Origin: Lachnospira sp. UBA3790
GTDB lineage: Bacteria > Bacillota > Clostridia > Lachnospirales > Lachnospiraceae
Assembly (NCBI GenBank): GCA_002369135.1
Contig: DFEY01000003.1
Location: 135,853-199,852, forward strand
Reading direction: 5' to 3'
DNA length: 64,000 bases
The notes beneath the pieces were generated by a model. That model was given only the letters and a program-made list of their open reading frames with translations, made no database searches and had not been told where the DNA came from. A program made the translations under genes and the position numbers. Shown one piece after another: positions 18,093 to 26,505 of this stretch. Within the stretch, counting starts at the first letter, position 1; the number at the start of each line of letters is the position of its first letter.

Positions 18093-19286
18093 ATGAGTTA
18101 TATAGAGAAGTCGGAACAAAACTTAATACACACATACAACCGTTTCCCTGTTGTCTTTGAAAAGGGCGAGGGTGTGTTTTTGTACGATGAAAATGGAAAA
18201 GAGTACTTGGACTTTGCATCGGGCATCGGTGTTTGTTCGCTTGGTTATGGAAATGAAAAACTAAACAATGCCATAAAAGAGCAGACTGATTTGCTACTTC
18301 ACACATCAAATCTTTTCTATAATAAGCCAGTGGCAGATGCAGCCCAAAAGTTAGTGAAAGCTACAGGTCTTAAGAAGGCGTTCTTCACAAACAGTGGAGC
18401 AGAGGCTGTGGAAGGTGCGCTAAAGGTAGCAAAACGCTACGCTTACGATAAGAGCGCGGCAAAGGAAAATGACGATTTTAGTGAAGGCTATGAAGTGATT
18501 GCGATGAACAATTCATTTCACGGTCGTACAAAAGGTGCGCTAGAGATAACTGGAACTGATAGTTATCGTAAGCCTTTTGGACCAGACATAGATGATGTTA
18601 AGTTTGCAGAGTTTAATAATCTGGACAGCGTAAAAGAGTTAGTGAGTGATAAGACTTGCGCTATCGTGGTTGAGTGCGTACAGGGCGAAGGTGGAGTGAC
18701 ACCTGCCGATCAAGATTTCATAAAAGGAATCCGCGCACTTTGCGATGAAAAAGACATCATAATGATCTGCGATGAAATCCAGTGTGGAATGGGTAGAACT
18801 GGAAAGATGTTTGCCTATGAGCACTATGAAGTAAAACCAGACATTGTAACTTGTGCTAAGGCACTAGGTTGCGGTGTGCCTGTTGGTGCATTTGTCTGCG
18901 GTGAAAAGTGTATGGACACTTTGGTGCCAGGAGATCACGGAACTACATACGGTGGAAATCCACTAGTAACCGCTGCAGTCAGCAAAGTGTTTGACATATA
19001 TGAAGAAGACCTTGTGGTAGAGCACGCCAAAGTAATGGGCGACTACTTAACAGAAGAGTTAGAGAAGATTGCATTCGAGTTTGACTCGGTTGTAAAACGA
19101 AAAGGAATGGGCCTAATGCAGGGCTTAGAACTACGTGTTCCAGTGGGTGATATTGTAAATGAAGCACTCGAAAATGGACTAGTTGTAATAAGCGCTGGAG
19201 GCAATGTCCTACGTATGCTTCCACCCCTTATAATTTCTAAAGAAAATATCGATTTAATGCTTGATATTTTGCGTAAAATTTTATAA
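18093..19286 (+). CDS. argD: Acetylornithine aminotransferase
   Basis: PLP enzyme that moves an amino group from glutamate to N-acetylglutamate semialdehyde, giving N-acetylornithine. The 397-residue class III aminotransferase has FFTNSGAEAVEGALK, NNSFHGRT, the PLP-contacting CDEIQCGMGRTGK (Asp227) and the Schiff-base lysine in CAKALGCGVP (Lys256). The ATG directly follows the argB stop codon, and an AAGGA site lies in the argB end, so translation is likely coupled. Last gene of argCJBD. No clear terminator separates it from the transpeptidase gene, which starts 45 nt later. Confidence 0.96.
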   Translation: MSYIEKSEQNLIHTYNRFPVVFEKGEGVFLYDENGKEYLDFASGIGVCSLGYGNEKLNNAIKEQTDLLLHTSNLFYNKPVADAAQKLVKATGLKKAFFTNSGAEAVEGALKVAKRYAYDKSAAKENDDFSEGYEVIAMNNSFHGRTKGALEITGTDSYRKPFGPDIDDVKFAEFNNLDSVKELVSDKTCAIVVECVQGEGGVTPADQDFIKGIRALCDEKDIIMICDEIQCGMGRTGKMFAYEHYEVKPDIVTCAKALGCGVPVGAFVCGEKCMDTLVPGDHGTTYGGNPLVTAAVSKVFDIYEEDLVVEHAKVMGDYLTEELEKIAFEFDSVVKRKGMGLMQGLELRVPVGDIVNEALENGLVVISAGGNVLRMLPPLIISKENIDLMLDILRKIL

Positions 19287-19330
19287 ATTATAAGTTGATT
19301 ATTTAATGAAAAATTGGAGATATATAAATA

Positions 19331-20608
19331 GTGACAAGCGGGGAAAGAAAGAAAAAACTAAAGATTAAAATTATCGTGATAGTAAGTGCAGTGGTAGTGG
19401 CATTTGTCGCTGCGCTTATTTTGTTGTCTGTATTTGGCCGCGTCAAAGTAAACGGAGTTTATCTAAGTAATAAACATATAAAGAGAGACTTCGAAAATAA
19501 AATAATGTCTACTCATACAGTTTTTTTAGAGGACAAATATAATAAGTACACAAAGTTTAAATACAATATCAAACCAATTGAAAATAGAAACATCTTTACA
19601 AAGGCAATCGACACTGTTACTGGCAGAAATAACAATGTGAAAATCACTTATGATGTCGATGTTAAGGGCATTAAGAAGACTTTAAAGAAAGACAATAAGA
19701 GAAACAAAAAGCCTAAGAATGCAAAGATAATTAAAGGTAAAAAACTCTATGAGATTAAACCAGCCAAACTTGGAACGAAGGTAAATATTAAAGGTCTTGT
19801 AAAGAGTTTGGAAAACAATGCAGAAAATATTTCTGTATATGACTATTTAGAGCAGCCAAAAGTTTTGGATGAGGATTTGGAGCCTACTTTAAAGAAGCTT
19901 AATAAACCTTTGAAGTGGCATATTGCATATAAAAACGGTGCGGAGATTAGACATAACTTTGACACTGTAAAGTTGGTTAAAGGAAAAGTGAAAGTAGATG
20001 AGACACAGATGAGAAAGATCATCTACAAAGCACTTGCAACATACGACACTATCGGTGGCGTGTGGGAGTTTAAAGACCACAAAGGCAAGAAGAGAAAAGT
20101 AAAAGGTGGAACATGGGGTTCTACTGTAGACTATGAGCGTGAGATGCCATTTATAGAGAAGGCTTACAAAAAGAAGAAAAGCCACGATAATAGAAAACCA
20201 TTTCTTTTAAGAGAATCTCCAAAGAATTACTCAAAAATACAGATAGAGGTTAGTATCCCTAAACAGCATATGTGGATGTACAAGGGCAAGAAAATCATTC
20301 TACAGTCAGATGTAGTAACTGGTTTGCCTAACCCTAAAAAGAAAAGACAGACACCTGTAGGTGTATTCTATATAACAGAGAAGAAACCTGGAAAGTATTT
20401 GAAGGGTAGAGGTTATAAGACTTGGGTTGATTACTGGATGAGACTTACTCCAACCGGAGTAGGCTTCCATGATGCACCTTGGCAGCCAAGATTTGGTGGC
20501 AACAGATATGTGGTCGGTGGTTCGCACGGCTGTATTAACCTACCGCCAGCATTCGCTAAAAAACTATACGATAAAACAGAGTCAGGAATGACTACTTTTA
20601 TACACTAA
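19331..20608 (+). CDS. Membrane-anchored L,D-transpeptidase (YkuD family)
   Basis: Probably cross-links peptidoglycan through 3-3 bonds or attaches proteins to it, outside the membrane. The 425-residue protein starts at GTG with a basic segment and one membrane helix (about 13-35), followed by a lysine-rich stalk and PG_binding_4-like region (about 40-290), and a C-terminal YkuD catalytic domain (about 300-425). The active site is in GGSHGCINLPPAF, with His399 and Cys401. GGAG about 12 nt upstream is somewhat distant. The domain order TM-PG_binding_4-YkuD is typical of Firmicutes enzymes related to Ldt of enterococci. The gene ends at a terminator at 20608-20637. Confidence 0.9.
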   Translation: MTSGERKKKLKIKIIVIVSAVVVAFVAALILLSVFGRVKVNGVYLSNKHIKRDFENKIMSTHTVFLEDKYNKYTKFKYNIKPIENRNIFTKAIDTVTGRNNNVKITYDVDVKGIKKTLKKDNKRNKKPKNAKIIKGKKLYEIKPAKLGTKVNIKGLVKSLENNAENISVYDYLEQPKVLDEDLEPTLKKLNKPLKWHIAYKNGAEIRHNFDTVKLVKGKVKVDETQMRKIIYKALATYDTIGGVWEFKDHKGKKRKVKGGTWGSTVDYEREMPFIEKAYKKKKSHDNRKPFLLRESPKNYSKIQIEVSIPKQHMWMYKGKKIILQSDVVTGLPNPKKKRQTPVGVFYITEKKPGKYLKGRGYKTWVDYWMRLTPTGVGFHDAPWQPRFGGNRYVVGGSHGCINLPPAFAKKLYDKTESGMTTFIH

Positions 20609-20637
20609 AAAAATCGGCATCAGTGCCGGTTTTTTTA
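20608..20637 (+). terminator. Rho-independent terminator after the transpeptidase
   Basis: CGGCA (20615-20619), loop TCAG, TGCCG (20624-20628), flanked by A-run and T-run. Confidence 0.85.
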
Positions 20638-20667
20638 ATTTATAAATACAATTCTTAATATTATTAA

Positions 20668-20696
20668 TTGAAATGAAAACTCTAAATTGATATTAT
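20668..20696 (+). promoter_or_regulatory. Promoter of the DUF1846 gene
   Basis: TTGAAA (20668-20673) and TATTAT (20691-20696), 17-bp spacer. Confidence 0.65.
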
Positions 20697-20732
20697 ATTA
20701 CACGTGGGAAAAATCGAAAGGAAGTGGAAAAA

Positions 20733-22217
20733 TTGAAAAAAATAGGTTTTGATAATGAACTGTATATCAAGAAACAAAAGCAGCATATCTTAGAAAGAAT
20801 AGACTGTGCTAATGGCAAACTTTACTTAGAGTTTGGTGGCAAACTCTTTGACGATTACCATGCATCAAGAGTCCTACCGGGATTTGATGTAAATGCAAAA
20901 ATTAAACTTTTGCATGAACTTAAAGACCAAGCAGAAATTATATTTGTAATATCTGCAGGTGATATTGAAAAGACAAAGATGAGAGCAGACCTTGGTATCA
21001 CTTATGATATGGATGTTCTTAGATTAATTGACAATATCACTAAACTTGGTATCGAAGTAAACAGTGTAGTAATCACTAAGTACACTGGCCAAGTGGCAGC
21101 TGATGCGTTCAGCGCAAAACTTGATCAACACGGAATCAAAAACTATTTCCACAAGCCTATTAAAGGATATCCAGTAGATATCGATTATATATGTAGTGAA
21201 GAGGGATTTGGAGCAAACCCTTATGTAGAGACTACGAAACCACTAGTAGTGGTAACTGCTCCAGGACCAGGTAGCGGAAAGTTAGCTACTTGTCTATCGC
21301 AAGTGTATCATGAGAACACTCGTGGTATTCCAACAGGTTATGCTAAGTTCGAGACATTCCCTATTTGGAATGTTCCACTAAAACATCCAGTTAACCTAGC
21401 GTACGAGGCTGCTACAGCAGACTTAGATGACGTTAACATGATTGATCCATTCCACTTAGAAGCATATGGAGAGACTACAGTTAACTACAACAGAGACGTA
21501 GAAGCTTTCCCGATTGTTCAGAGTACTTTGGCGAAGATCTCTAATGAGAATTTTGACTACAAGAGTCCAACAGACATGGGTGTAAACATGGCAGGTTACG
21601 CTATAGTGGATGATGATGTAGTGAGAGATGCATCAGAGCAAGAAATAATAAGAAGATTCTTTGCAACAAAATGCGATTACAGAAAAGGTAAAGAAAAGAA
21701 GAGCGCGGTTGATAAGATCAAACGTATTATGCAGGAGCTTAACATTTCACCTGACGATAGAAAGGTGGTTAATATAGCTCTAGCAAGAGAAGAAGAGACT
21801 GGAGTGCCAGCAGCAGCTATCGAGTTAGAAGATGGCAGAGTTATAACAGGTAAAGCTAGCGAGCTTATGAGCGCTTCTTCATCAGTAGTGCTTAATGCTA
21901 TTAAAGCAATCACAGGAATAGATGATGACTTAACGCTTCTTACTCCAATCATCCTTGAACCAATTCTAGCGATGAAAACAGAAATACTTGGAAGTAGAAG
22001 TACTATTCTAAACCTAGATGCAGTGCTTACAGCCCTTTCAGTATCAGGGGCTACAAACTCTCTAGCTATAAAGGCAATGGAAGGCCTAGAGAAGTTACGC
22101 GACCTAGAATTCCACTCAACTCAGATGCTCGACTCAAGCGACGAGAGCGTACTCAGACAGTTAGGCCTACGAGTAACGTGCGAACCAATTTATCCATCGA
22201 AAGATTTATTCTTTTAG
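20733..22217 (+). CDS. DUF1846 family protein
   Basis: The 494-residue protein belongs to the DUF1846 family (PF08903), conserved in Firmicutes and Actinobacteria. A Corynebacterium diphtheriae member is structurally known, but no reaction is established. It has a P-loop-like string APGPGSGKLATCLS (about residue 185) and a C-terminal half that ends in a helical bundle (SASSSVVLNAIKAITGI, AKISNENFDYKSPTDMGVN). The best start is the TTG at 20733: AAGGA (20718-20722) is 10 nt upstream and the protein then begins MKKIGFDNELYIKKQ, as in relatives. The GTG at 20724 is only 1 nt from that site. It has its own promoter and ends before an unusual hairpin. Confidence 0.85.
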   Translation: MKKIGFDNELYIKKQKQHILERIDCANGKLYLEFGGKLFDDYHASRVLPGFDVNAKIKLLHELKDQAEIIFVISAGDIEKTKMRADLGITYDMDVLRLIDNITKLGIEVNSVVITKYTGQVAADAFSAKLDQHGIKNYFHKPIKGYPVDIDYICSEEGFGANPYVETTKPLVVVTAPGPGSGKLATCLSQVYHENTRGIPTGYAKFETFPIWNVPLKHPVNLAYEAATADLDDVNMIDPFHLEAYGETTVNYNRDVEAFPIVQSTLAKISNENFDYKSPTDMGVNMAGYAIVDDDVVRDASEQEIIRRFFATKCDYRKGKEKKSAVDKIKRIMQELNISPDDRKVVNIALAREEETGVPAAAIELEDGRVITGKASELMSASSSVVLNAIKAITGIDDDLTLLTPIILEPILAMKTEILGSRSTILNLDAVLTALSVSGATNSLAIKAMEGLEKLRDLEFHSTQMLDSSDESVLRQLGLRVTCEPIYPSKDLFF

Positions 22218-22240
22218 AGGATATTAGATAAGTTAAAAAA

Positions 22241-22300
22241 GCAAACAAAAACAATAGGGTACGAACGATTGTTAGTGAGACCCTATTGTTTTTTGTTTGC
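22241..22300 (+). terminator. Long terminator-like hairpin with a conserved 19-nt loop (copy 1)
   Basis: The arms 22241-22259 and 22281-22300 pair over about 19 bp with one bulged A; the arms start GCAAACAAAA and end CCCTATTGTT. The loop holds ACGAACGATTGTTAGTGAG at 22261-22279. The U-rich right arm suggests a terminator for the DUF1846 gene. The same loop occurs in the hairpin at 23915-23980 with a different stem. Confidence 0.8.
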
Positions 22301-22330
22301 GGATTTAAAAGATATAATATATAATATAAA

Positions 22331-22344
22331 AGAACAAATGTTCG
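22331..22344 (+). promoter_or_regulatory. LexA (SOS) box over the dinB leader
   Basis: AGAACAAATGTTCG contains the perfect GAAC-N4-GTTC core of the Gram-positive LexA/DinR box. A -10 element TATAAT lies at 22313-22318 and the GGAGGG ribosome site follows at 22344-22349, so LexA would block transcription start or clearance. Confidence 0.85.
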
Positions 22345-22352
22345 GAGGGAAA

Positions 22353-23720
22353 ATGAAAGAGGATCGCAGTTACATTTGCATAGACCTAAAGTCTTTCTAC
22401 GCATCAGTCGAATGTGTAGAACGTGGCTTGGATCCAATGACTACTAACTTAGTAGTAGCGGACCCAACTAGAACAGACAAAACTATTTGTCTGGCAATTA
22501 CTCCTGCCATGAAAGCTCTAGGGATTAAGAATAGATGTAGAGTATTTGAGATTCCAAAAGGAGTAGACTACATTATGGCTCCTCCTAGAATGAAACTCTA
22601 TATGGATTACTCCATGGAAATATATAATATCTACCTTAAGTATTTCTCAGAGGAAGACATTCACGTTTACTCGGTGGATGAGGTTTTTATAGATGTGACA
22701 AATTACACTAAACTTTATCATTTAGATTCTGAAGAAGCTTTAACAGAAGATGCTGATGAAATCACTAGAAGATTCTATGATAGAGATGACTTAGATGAAG
22801 AAGAAAAGCAAATTGCAAAGAACCTACTTGGTGCGAAACGAATAGGGATAATGCTTATGGATGAGATTTTGGCGCAGACTGGCATTATGGCAACGTGCGG
22901 TGTTGGAACTAACCTTTATCTGGCAAAGATAGCGCTAGATGTTACAGCTAAGCATGCGCCAGATAGAGTGGGAGTTTTATGTGAAGATATGTTTAAAGAA
23001 AACCTTTGGCGCCATAAGCCTTTGACAGATTTTTGGGGAATAGGTCCTGGAACGGCAAAGAGATTTGCAAAGTATGGAATCACTACTATGGAAGAAATTG
23101 CCAAAGCAGATGAGGATTTAATTTACAACATTTTCGGAGTAAATGCAGAGATACTGATAGACCATGCCTGGGGCGAAGAGCCAGTGCAGATAAAAGATAT
23201 AAAAAATTACAAGCCAAAGGCCAACAGTATTTCCCATACACAGATTTTGCCGGTGGATTATTCCTTCGAGGATGCGCTTATTGTAATGAAGGAAATGGCG
23301 GATGTTTTGTGTCTAGAATTAGTAGAGCAAAGCTTGGTGACTAAAACTATTACAGTGGTAGTTGGCTATTCTAACCTTTATGATGCAAGAATGATTCGTC
23401 AAAGCTTTACTTTGCAGGAGCCGTCCAATTCATATTTGATGTTGTCAAAGGAAATAGAGACGGTTTATCGAAATATGGTTGATCCAAAGATTCCTGTTAG
23501 AAGACTAGGACTATTCTTCGGCAAAGTATCCAAAGAGCAGTTTAGACAGTACGATATTTTCACAGACCCAGAAGAGTCTGATAGAGAGCGAAAAATTCAA
23601 GAGGCTGCGATAAAGATAAAGAAGAGATATGGAAAGAATGCTATCTTAAGAGGAACTGACCTTCAGGAGAATGCTACTATGAAAGATAGAAATGAGCAGA
23701 TAGGAGGGCACAAGGCATGA
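22353..23720 (+). CDS. Y-family DNA polymerase (UvrX/UmuC-like)
   Basis: Translesion polymerase of the DinB/UmuC superfamily, closest in layout to the UvrX/YqjW-type enzymes of Bacillus. The 455-residue protein has the first catalytic aspartate in CIDLKSFYASVE, the active-site string YSVDEVFIDVT, a helix-hairpin-helix region with GIGPGTAKRFAKYGI (about 240), and a little-finger domain with LPVDYSFEDA, which usually carries the family signature. The ATG at 22353 follows GGAGGG closely; the longer in-frame start at 22269 would translate through the terminator hairpin and LexA box and is rejected. It overlaps the next small gene by ATGA and is clearly SOS-controlled by the box at 22331-22344. 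Confidence 0.92.
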   Translation: MKEDRSYICIDLKSFYASVECVERGLDPMTTNLVVADPTRTDKTICLAITPAMKALGIKNRCRVFEIPKGVDYIMAPPRMKLYMDYSMEIYNIYLKYFSEEDIHVYSVDEVFIDVTNYTKLYHLDSEEALTEDADEITRRFYDRDDLDEEEKQIAKNLLGAKRIGIMLMDEILAQTGIMATCGVGTNLYLAKIALDVTAKHAPDRVGVLCEDMFKENLWRHKPLTDFWGIGPGTAKRFAKYGITTMEEIAKADEDLIYNIFGVNAEILIDHAWGEEPVQIKDIKNYKPKANSISHTQILPVDYSFEDALIVMKEMADVLCLELVEQSLVTKTITVVVGYSNLYDARMIRQSFTLQEPSNSYLMLSKEIETVYRNMVDPKIPVRRLGLFFGKVSKEQFRQYDIFTDPEESDRERKIQEAAIKIKKRYGKNAILRGTDLQENATMKDRNEQIGGHKA

Positions 23721-23881
23721 TGGATAAAGAGTATAAAACAAGAAAGCCTAGCAAGAAAAAGAGGGCAAAGATGCCGATGGACCAGCGTGCAAAAATATTC
23801 CTATCTTTCAAGGCGTTAAAGGACGATACAGATGAAAATGGTCCGCTAAGTAATAAGAAGAATTTGGACGAAGAACAGTAA
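23717..23881 (+). CDS. Short YolD-like protein, partner of the Y-family polymerase
   Basis: The 54-residue basic protein begins MMDKEYKTRKPSKKK and contains MPMDQRAKIFLSFKALKDD, which fits the conserved string of YolD-like proteins (R-A-K-x-F-x-P-F-x-A-L-K). YolD genes accompany UvrX/YqjW-type polymerases in Firmicutes, usually at about 100 residues, so this copy is short and may lack the C-terminal part. The ATG at 23717 overlaps the polymerase stop codon and AGGAGGG (23702-23708) lies 8 nt upstream, so translation is well supported. Function of YolD is not established; a role with the polymerase is assumed from the repeated pairing. Confidence 0.72.
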   Translation: MMDKEYKTRKPSKKKRAKMPMDQRAKIFLSFKALKDDTDENGPLSNKKNLDEEQ

Positions 23882-23914
23882 TTTTAATATTGATTATATT
23901 ATTTCATATAATTA

Positions 23915-23980
23915 ACAAAAAACAAAAATAATGTTTGGACGAACGATTGTTAGTGAGTTCAACATTATTTTTGTTTTTGT
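23915..23980 (+). terminator. Long terminator-like hairpin with the same 19-nt loop (copy 2)
   Basis: The arms 23915-23935 and 23961-23980 pair over about 20 bp with one bulged A (right arm starts AACATTATTTTTG). The loop contains ACGAACGATTGTTAGTGAG at 23939-23957, identical to copy 1 although the stems differ. It follows the polymerase/YolD unit and has a U-rich 3 prime arm. Confidence 0.8.
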
Positions 23981-23989
23981 AAAAAAATA

Positions 23990-24019
23990 TTGAAAAAATA
24001 ATTGCTATTATGATAAAAT
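23990..24019 (+). promoter_or_regulatory. Promoter of the Na/Pi cotransporter gene
   Basis: TTGAAA (23990-23995) and TAAAAT (24014-24019), 18-bp spacer. Confidence 0.55.
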
Positions 24020-24065
24020 TTAATAGATTTCGCGTTTAATACATTTTACGTAGAGGAGAAACCGA

Positions 24066-25739
24066 ATGAAAGCAGATATGATACCTTACATTTTTAGTTT
24101 GCTTAGCGGTCTAGCTTTATTCTTATTTGGAATGAAGTACATGAGTGAAAACTTACAACAGGCTGCAGGTCAAAAACTAAGAAGTGTGTTGGACAAATGT
24201 ACTAAGAACAGATTTATCGGAATCTTAGTAGGTACAGTGTTTACAGCGTTCATCCAGTCATCAGGTGCTACTACAGTAATGGAAGTGGGATTTGTAAACT
24301 CTGGACTATTAACGCTTGAAAGATCAGTTGGTCTAACACTTGGTGCCAATATTGGTACATCAATCACATCACAGTTAGTTTCATTAAAACTAACAGCTAT
24401 CGCGCCTATTATTATCTTTGTAGGTGCAGCGATTATTACATTTGTAAAGAGACCTTTAGTTAAGAGAATAGCGGCTATCGTGTTTGGATTTGGTGCATTA
24501 TTTTTAGGAATCAGTTTGATGACAGATTCTTTGCAGACTCTTGCACAGTATGAAGTTGTTCAAAATGCAGCTACAGTTATGAGTAATCCAATTCTTGCTG
24601 TTTTGATTGGACTTGTAATAACATCACTTGTTCAAAGTTCATCAGTTACAGTAAGTACATTGGTATTGTTAGCTGATATTACAGTTGTTACTAACGGAAA
24701 AGAACATCAGTTGTTAACACATACTACATGCCTATTCTTTATCATTGGTGCATACGTGGGTGCATGTACACCTGCCGTTATCGCATCACTTCATGCAAAC
24801 AGAAACGCAAAGAGAACAGCTTTTGTTTATCTAATGTTTAACGTAGTTGGACTTGCCTTTTTAGGAATAATACTTGCGTTCTTTGGAGATCAGATTATTG
24901 GATTTATTGAAAGCATAAGTCATGGACATAAACGTTTCGTAGCGAATGCTGATACAATATTTAAACTTATCATTTGTGTGGTTGGTTTATTTGTTGCAAA
25001 TCCTCTTATTGCTTTGTCTAAGAAGGTTATACATAAGAAAAAGACAGATGATGAAGAAGATGAAGAAGAGAGAACTCTTAAGTATATTGATGAGTCGGGT
25101 ACAGCAGTGCCAGCTACAGCTATAGTAGAAATTGTCTCAGAGATAGAGCGTATGTCTAAAAAGGTTCGTAAGAACTTTGTGGCATCTATGGAAGCGCTAC
25201 TTAATAACGATAGAAAGAGATCAGAAGAGATTTTCGAGAGAGAAGAGTATATTGATTTCCTAAGTCATAAAATTACTGAGTATATGGTTAAGGCGAACAG
25301 ATATGACTTGCCTATAGCCGATAGAAATAGATTAGGTGGTTTGTTCCACGTAGTAATTGATATCGAGCGTATTGGCGATTATGCTGTGAACTTTGTAGAA
25401 GATGCTTTTAAAGAACAAAGACAGAACATAACCTTCTCAGAAGAAGGCACAAAAGAAATTAAACATATGTACACACGCGTTCTTGAGGTTTATGATGAGA
25501 GTATAGACATATTTTTATCAATGGATGACACTCGCTTTTCTGAAATTGAAGCTAAGGAAGCGGAAATTGATAAAATGGAAATTGATTATCAAGAACATCA
25601 CGTTAAGAGAATGGCAGAAGAAAAATGTAGTATTGAGTCAGGCTTAATCTTTACTGACCTAGTTGTAGGATTAGAGAGAGTGGCAGATCACTCAATGAAC
25701 ATTGCATATTCAATCTTACCAGAGAAGGAAGATCTATAA
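24066..25739 (+). CDS. Na+/phosphate cotransporter with C-terminal PhoU domain
   Basis: Probable sodium-coupled phosphate importer in the cytoplasmic membrane. The 557-residue protein has two inverted Na_Pi_cotrans repeats with the hallmark strings FIQSSGATT (about 77) and LVQSSSVTV (about 187), about nine membrane helices up to residue 320, an acidic linker (DDEEDEEERT), and a PhoU-like helical bundle (about 350-555) with the acidic metal-binding helices EIERMSKKVRKN and IDIERIGDYAVNF. The QSS serine-rich motifs line the substrate path in SLC34-type carriers. PhoU fusion is usual in bacterial members. AGAGGAG before the ATG supports the start. It is a single-gene unit between a promoter and a strong terminator. 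Confidence 0.93.
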   Translation: MKADMIPYIFSLLSGLALFLFGMKYMSENLQQAAGQKLRSVLDKCTKNRFIGILVGTVFTAFIQSSGATTVMEVGFVNSGLLTLERSVGLTLGANIGTSITSQLVSLKLTAIAPIIIFVGAAIITFVKRPLVKRIAAIVFGFGALFLGISLMTDSLQTLAQYEVVQNAATVMSNPILAVLIGLVITSLVQSSSVTVSTLVLLADITVVTNGKEHQLLTHTTCLFFIIGAYVGACTPAVIASLHANRNAKRTAFVYLMFNVVGLAFLGIILAFFGDQIIGFIESISHGHKRFVANADTIFKLIICVVGLFVANPLIALSKKVIHKKKTDDEEDEEERTLKYIDESGTAVPATAIVEIVSEIERMSKKVRKNFVASMEALLNNDRKRSEEIFEREEYIDFLSHKITEYMVKANRYDLPIADRNRLGGLFHVVIDIERIGDYAVNFVEDAFKEQRQNITFSEEGTKEIKHMYTRVLEVYDESIDIFLSMDDTRFSEIEAKEAEIDKMEIDYQEHHVKRMAEEKCSIESGLIFTDLVVGLERVADHSMNIAYSILPEKEDL

Positions 25740-25754
25740 AAAATGTAATTACAA

Positions 25755-25786
25755 GGGCAGTTGCGAGGCGCAACTGCTCTTTTTTG
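25755..25786 (+). terminator. Rho-independent terminator after the Na/Pi gene
   Basis: GCAGTTGCG (25757-25765), loop AGG, CGCAACTGC (25769-25777), then CTCTTTTTT. Confidence 0.92.
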
Positions 25787-25835
25787 TTGCAAACAAAAAT
25801 AATTAATTATTGTTAGAAAATTGTCAATTTTGTTA

Positions 25836-25864
25836 TTGAATAGTAATATTTTTTAGAGTACAAT
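25836..25864 (+). promoter_or_regulatory. Promoter of the comEA operon
   Basis: TTGAAT (25836-25841) and TACAAT (25859-25864), 17-bp spacer, 38 bp before the comEA start. No ComK- or SigH-type site was recognised. Confidence 0.6.
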
Positions 25865-25902
25865 GAAAATAGCATTCGCAGGGAACTCCGAAAGGAGTAA
25901 GA

Positions 25903-26496
25903 ATGTTAAAAAAGAATATTATATTATTAATTATGGGAATAGCGATTTCCCTAGTATTTATGGGCTGTGGAAGTAAGTCTAAAAAGATATCTCTAGATGA
26001 TACAAAGCCTAAAACTTCTTTGGAGGAGACGAAAAGTAGCGGAGATATTTTTGTACACGTAGTGGGCGAGGTGAATGCTCCAGGAATAGTGAAAGTTCCA
26101 GAAGGTACGAGGCTTTACAATGTCATTGAGAAAGCTGGTGGCATGACAAAAAATGCACAGACCGATTATTTAAACTTAGCTGATACCGTAAAGGACGGAC
26201 AGCAAATCAGGGTGATTTCTAAAAAAGAGTATAAGAAACTTAAGAAAAAGAAATCATCTGGCAGTTCACCTAATGAAAGCCAAGGTGGATCAAACCAATC
26301 AGGTTTAATAAATATAAATACAGCCACTGCTGAAGAACTACAGACTTTGTCGGGGATTGGTGAAGTTAGAGCGAAAGCAATAGTGGAATATCGCACGCAA
26401 AATGGAAATTTTTCTAAGCCGGAAGATATCAAAAATGTTTCTGGAATAGGAGATGCCACATTTAATAATATCAAATCACAGATTTGCGTAGATTAG
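25903..26496 (+). CDS. comEA: ComEA-like DNA-binding lipoprotein
   Basis: DNA receptor of the natural-transformation apparatus, acting outside the membrane. The 197-residue protein has a signal peptide ending in the lipobox VFMGC, an SLBB-type domain (about 48-105, VHVVGEVNAPGIVKVPEGTR), a lysine/serine linker, and a C-terminal double helix-hairpin-helix domain (about 135-197) with ININTATAEELQTLSGIGE and IKNVSGIGDATFNNI. In Bacillus subtilis ComEA is held by an N-terminal membrane helix; here a lipid anchor is predicted instead. AAAGGAG upstream supports the ATG. It leads a five-gene run ending in comEC. comEB is not present. Confidence 0.92.
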   Translation: MLKKNIILLIMGIAISLVFMGCGSKSKKISLDDTKPKTSLEETKSSGDIFVHVVGEVNAPGIVKVPEGTRLYNVIEKAGGMTKNAQTDYLNLADTVKDGQQIRVISKKEYKKLKKKKSSGSSPNESQGGSNQSGLININTATAEELQTLSGIGEVRAKAIVEYRTQNGNFSKPEDIKNVSGIGDATFNNIKSQICVD

Positions 26497-26505
26497 GAGA
26501 AAAAT

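Noticed and set aside
22269..22352. Longer N-terminus of the Y-family polymerase
   Set aside because: The added 28 codons would read through the terminator hairpin and LexA box; the ATG at 22353 has GGAGGG and the family start.
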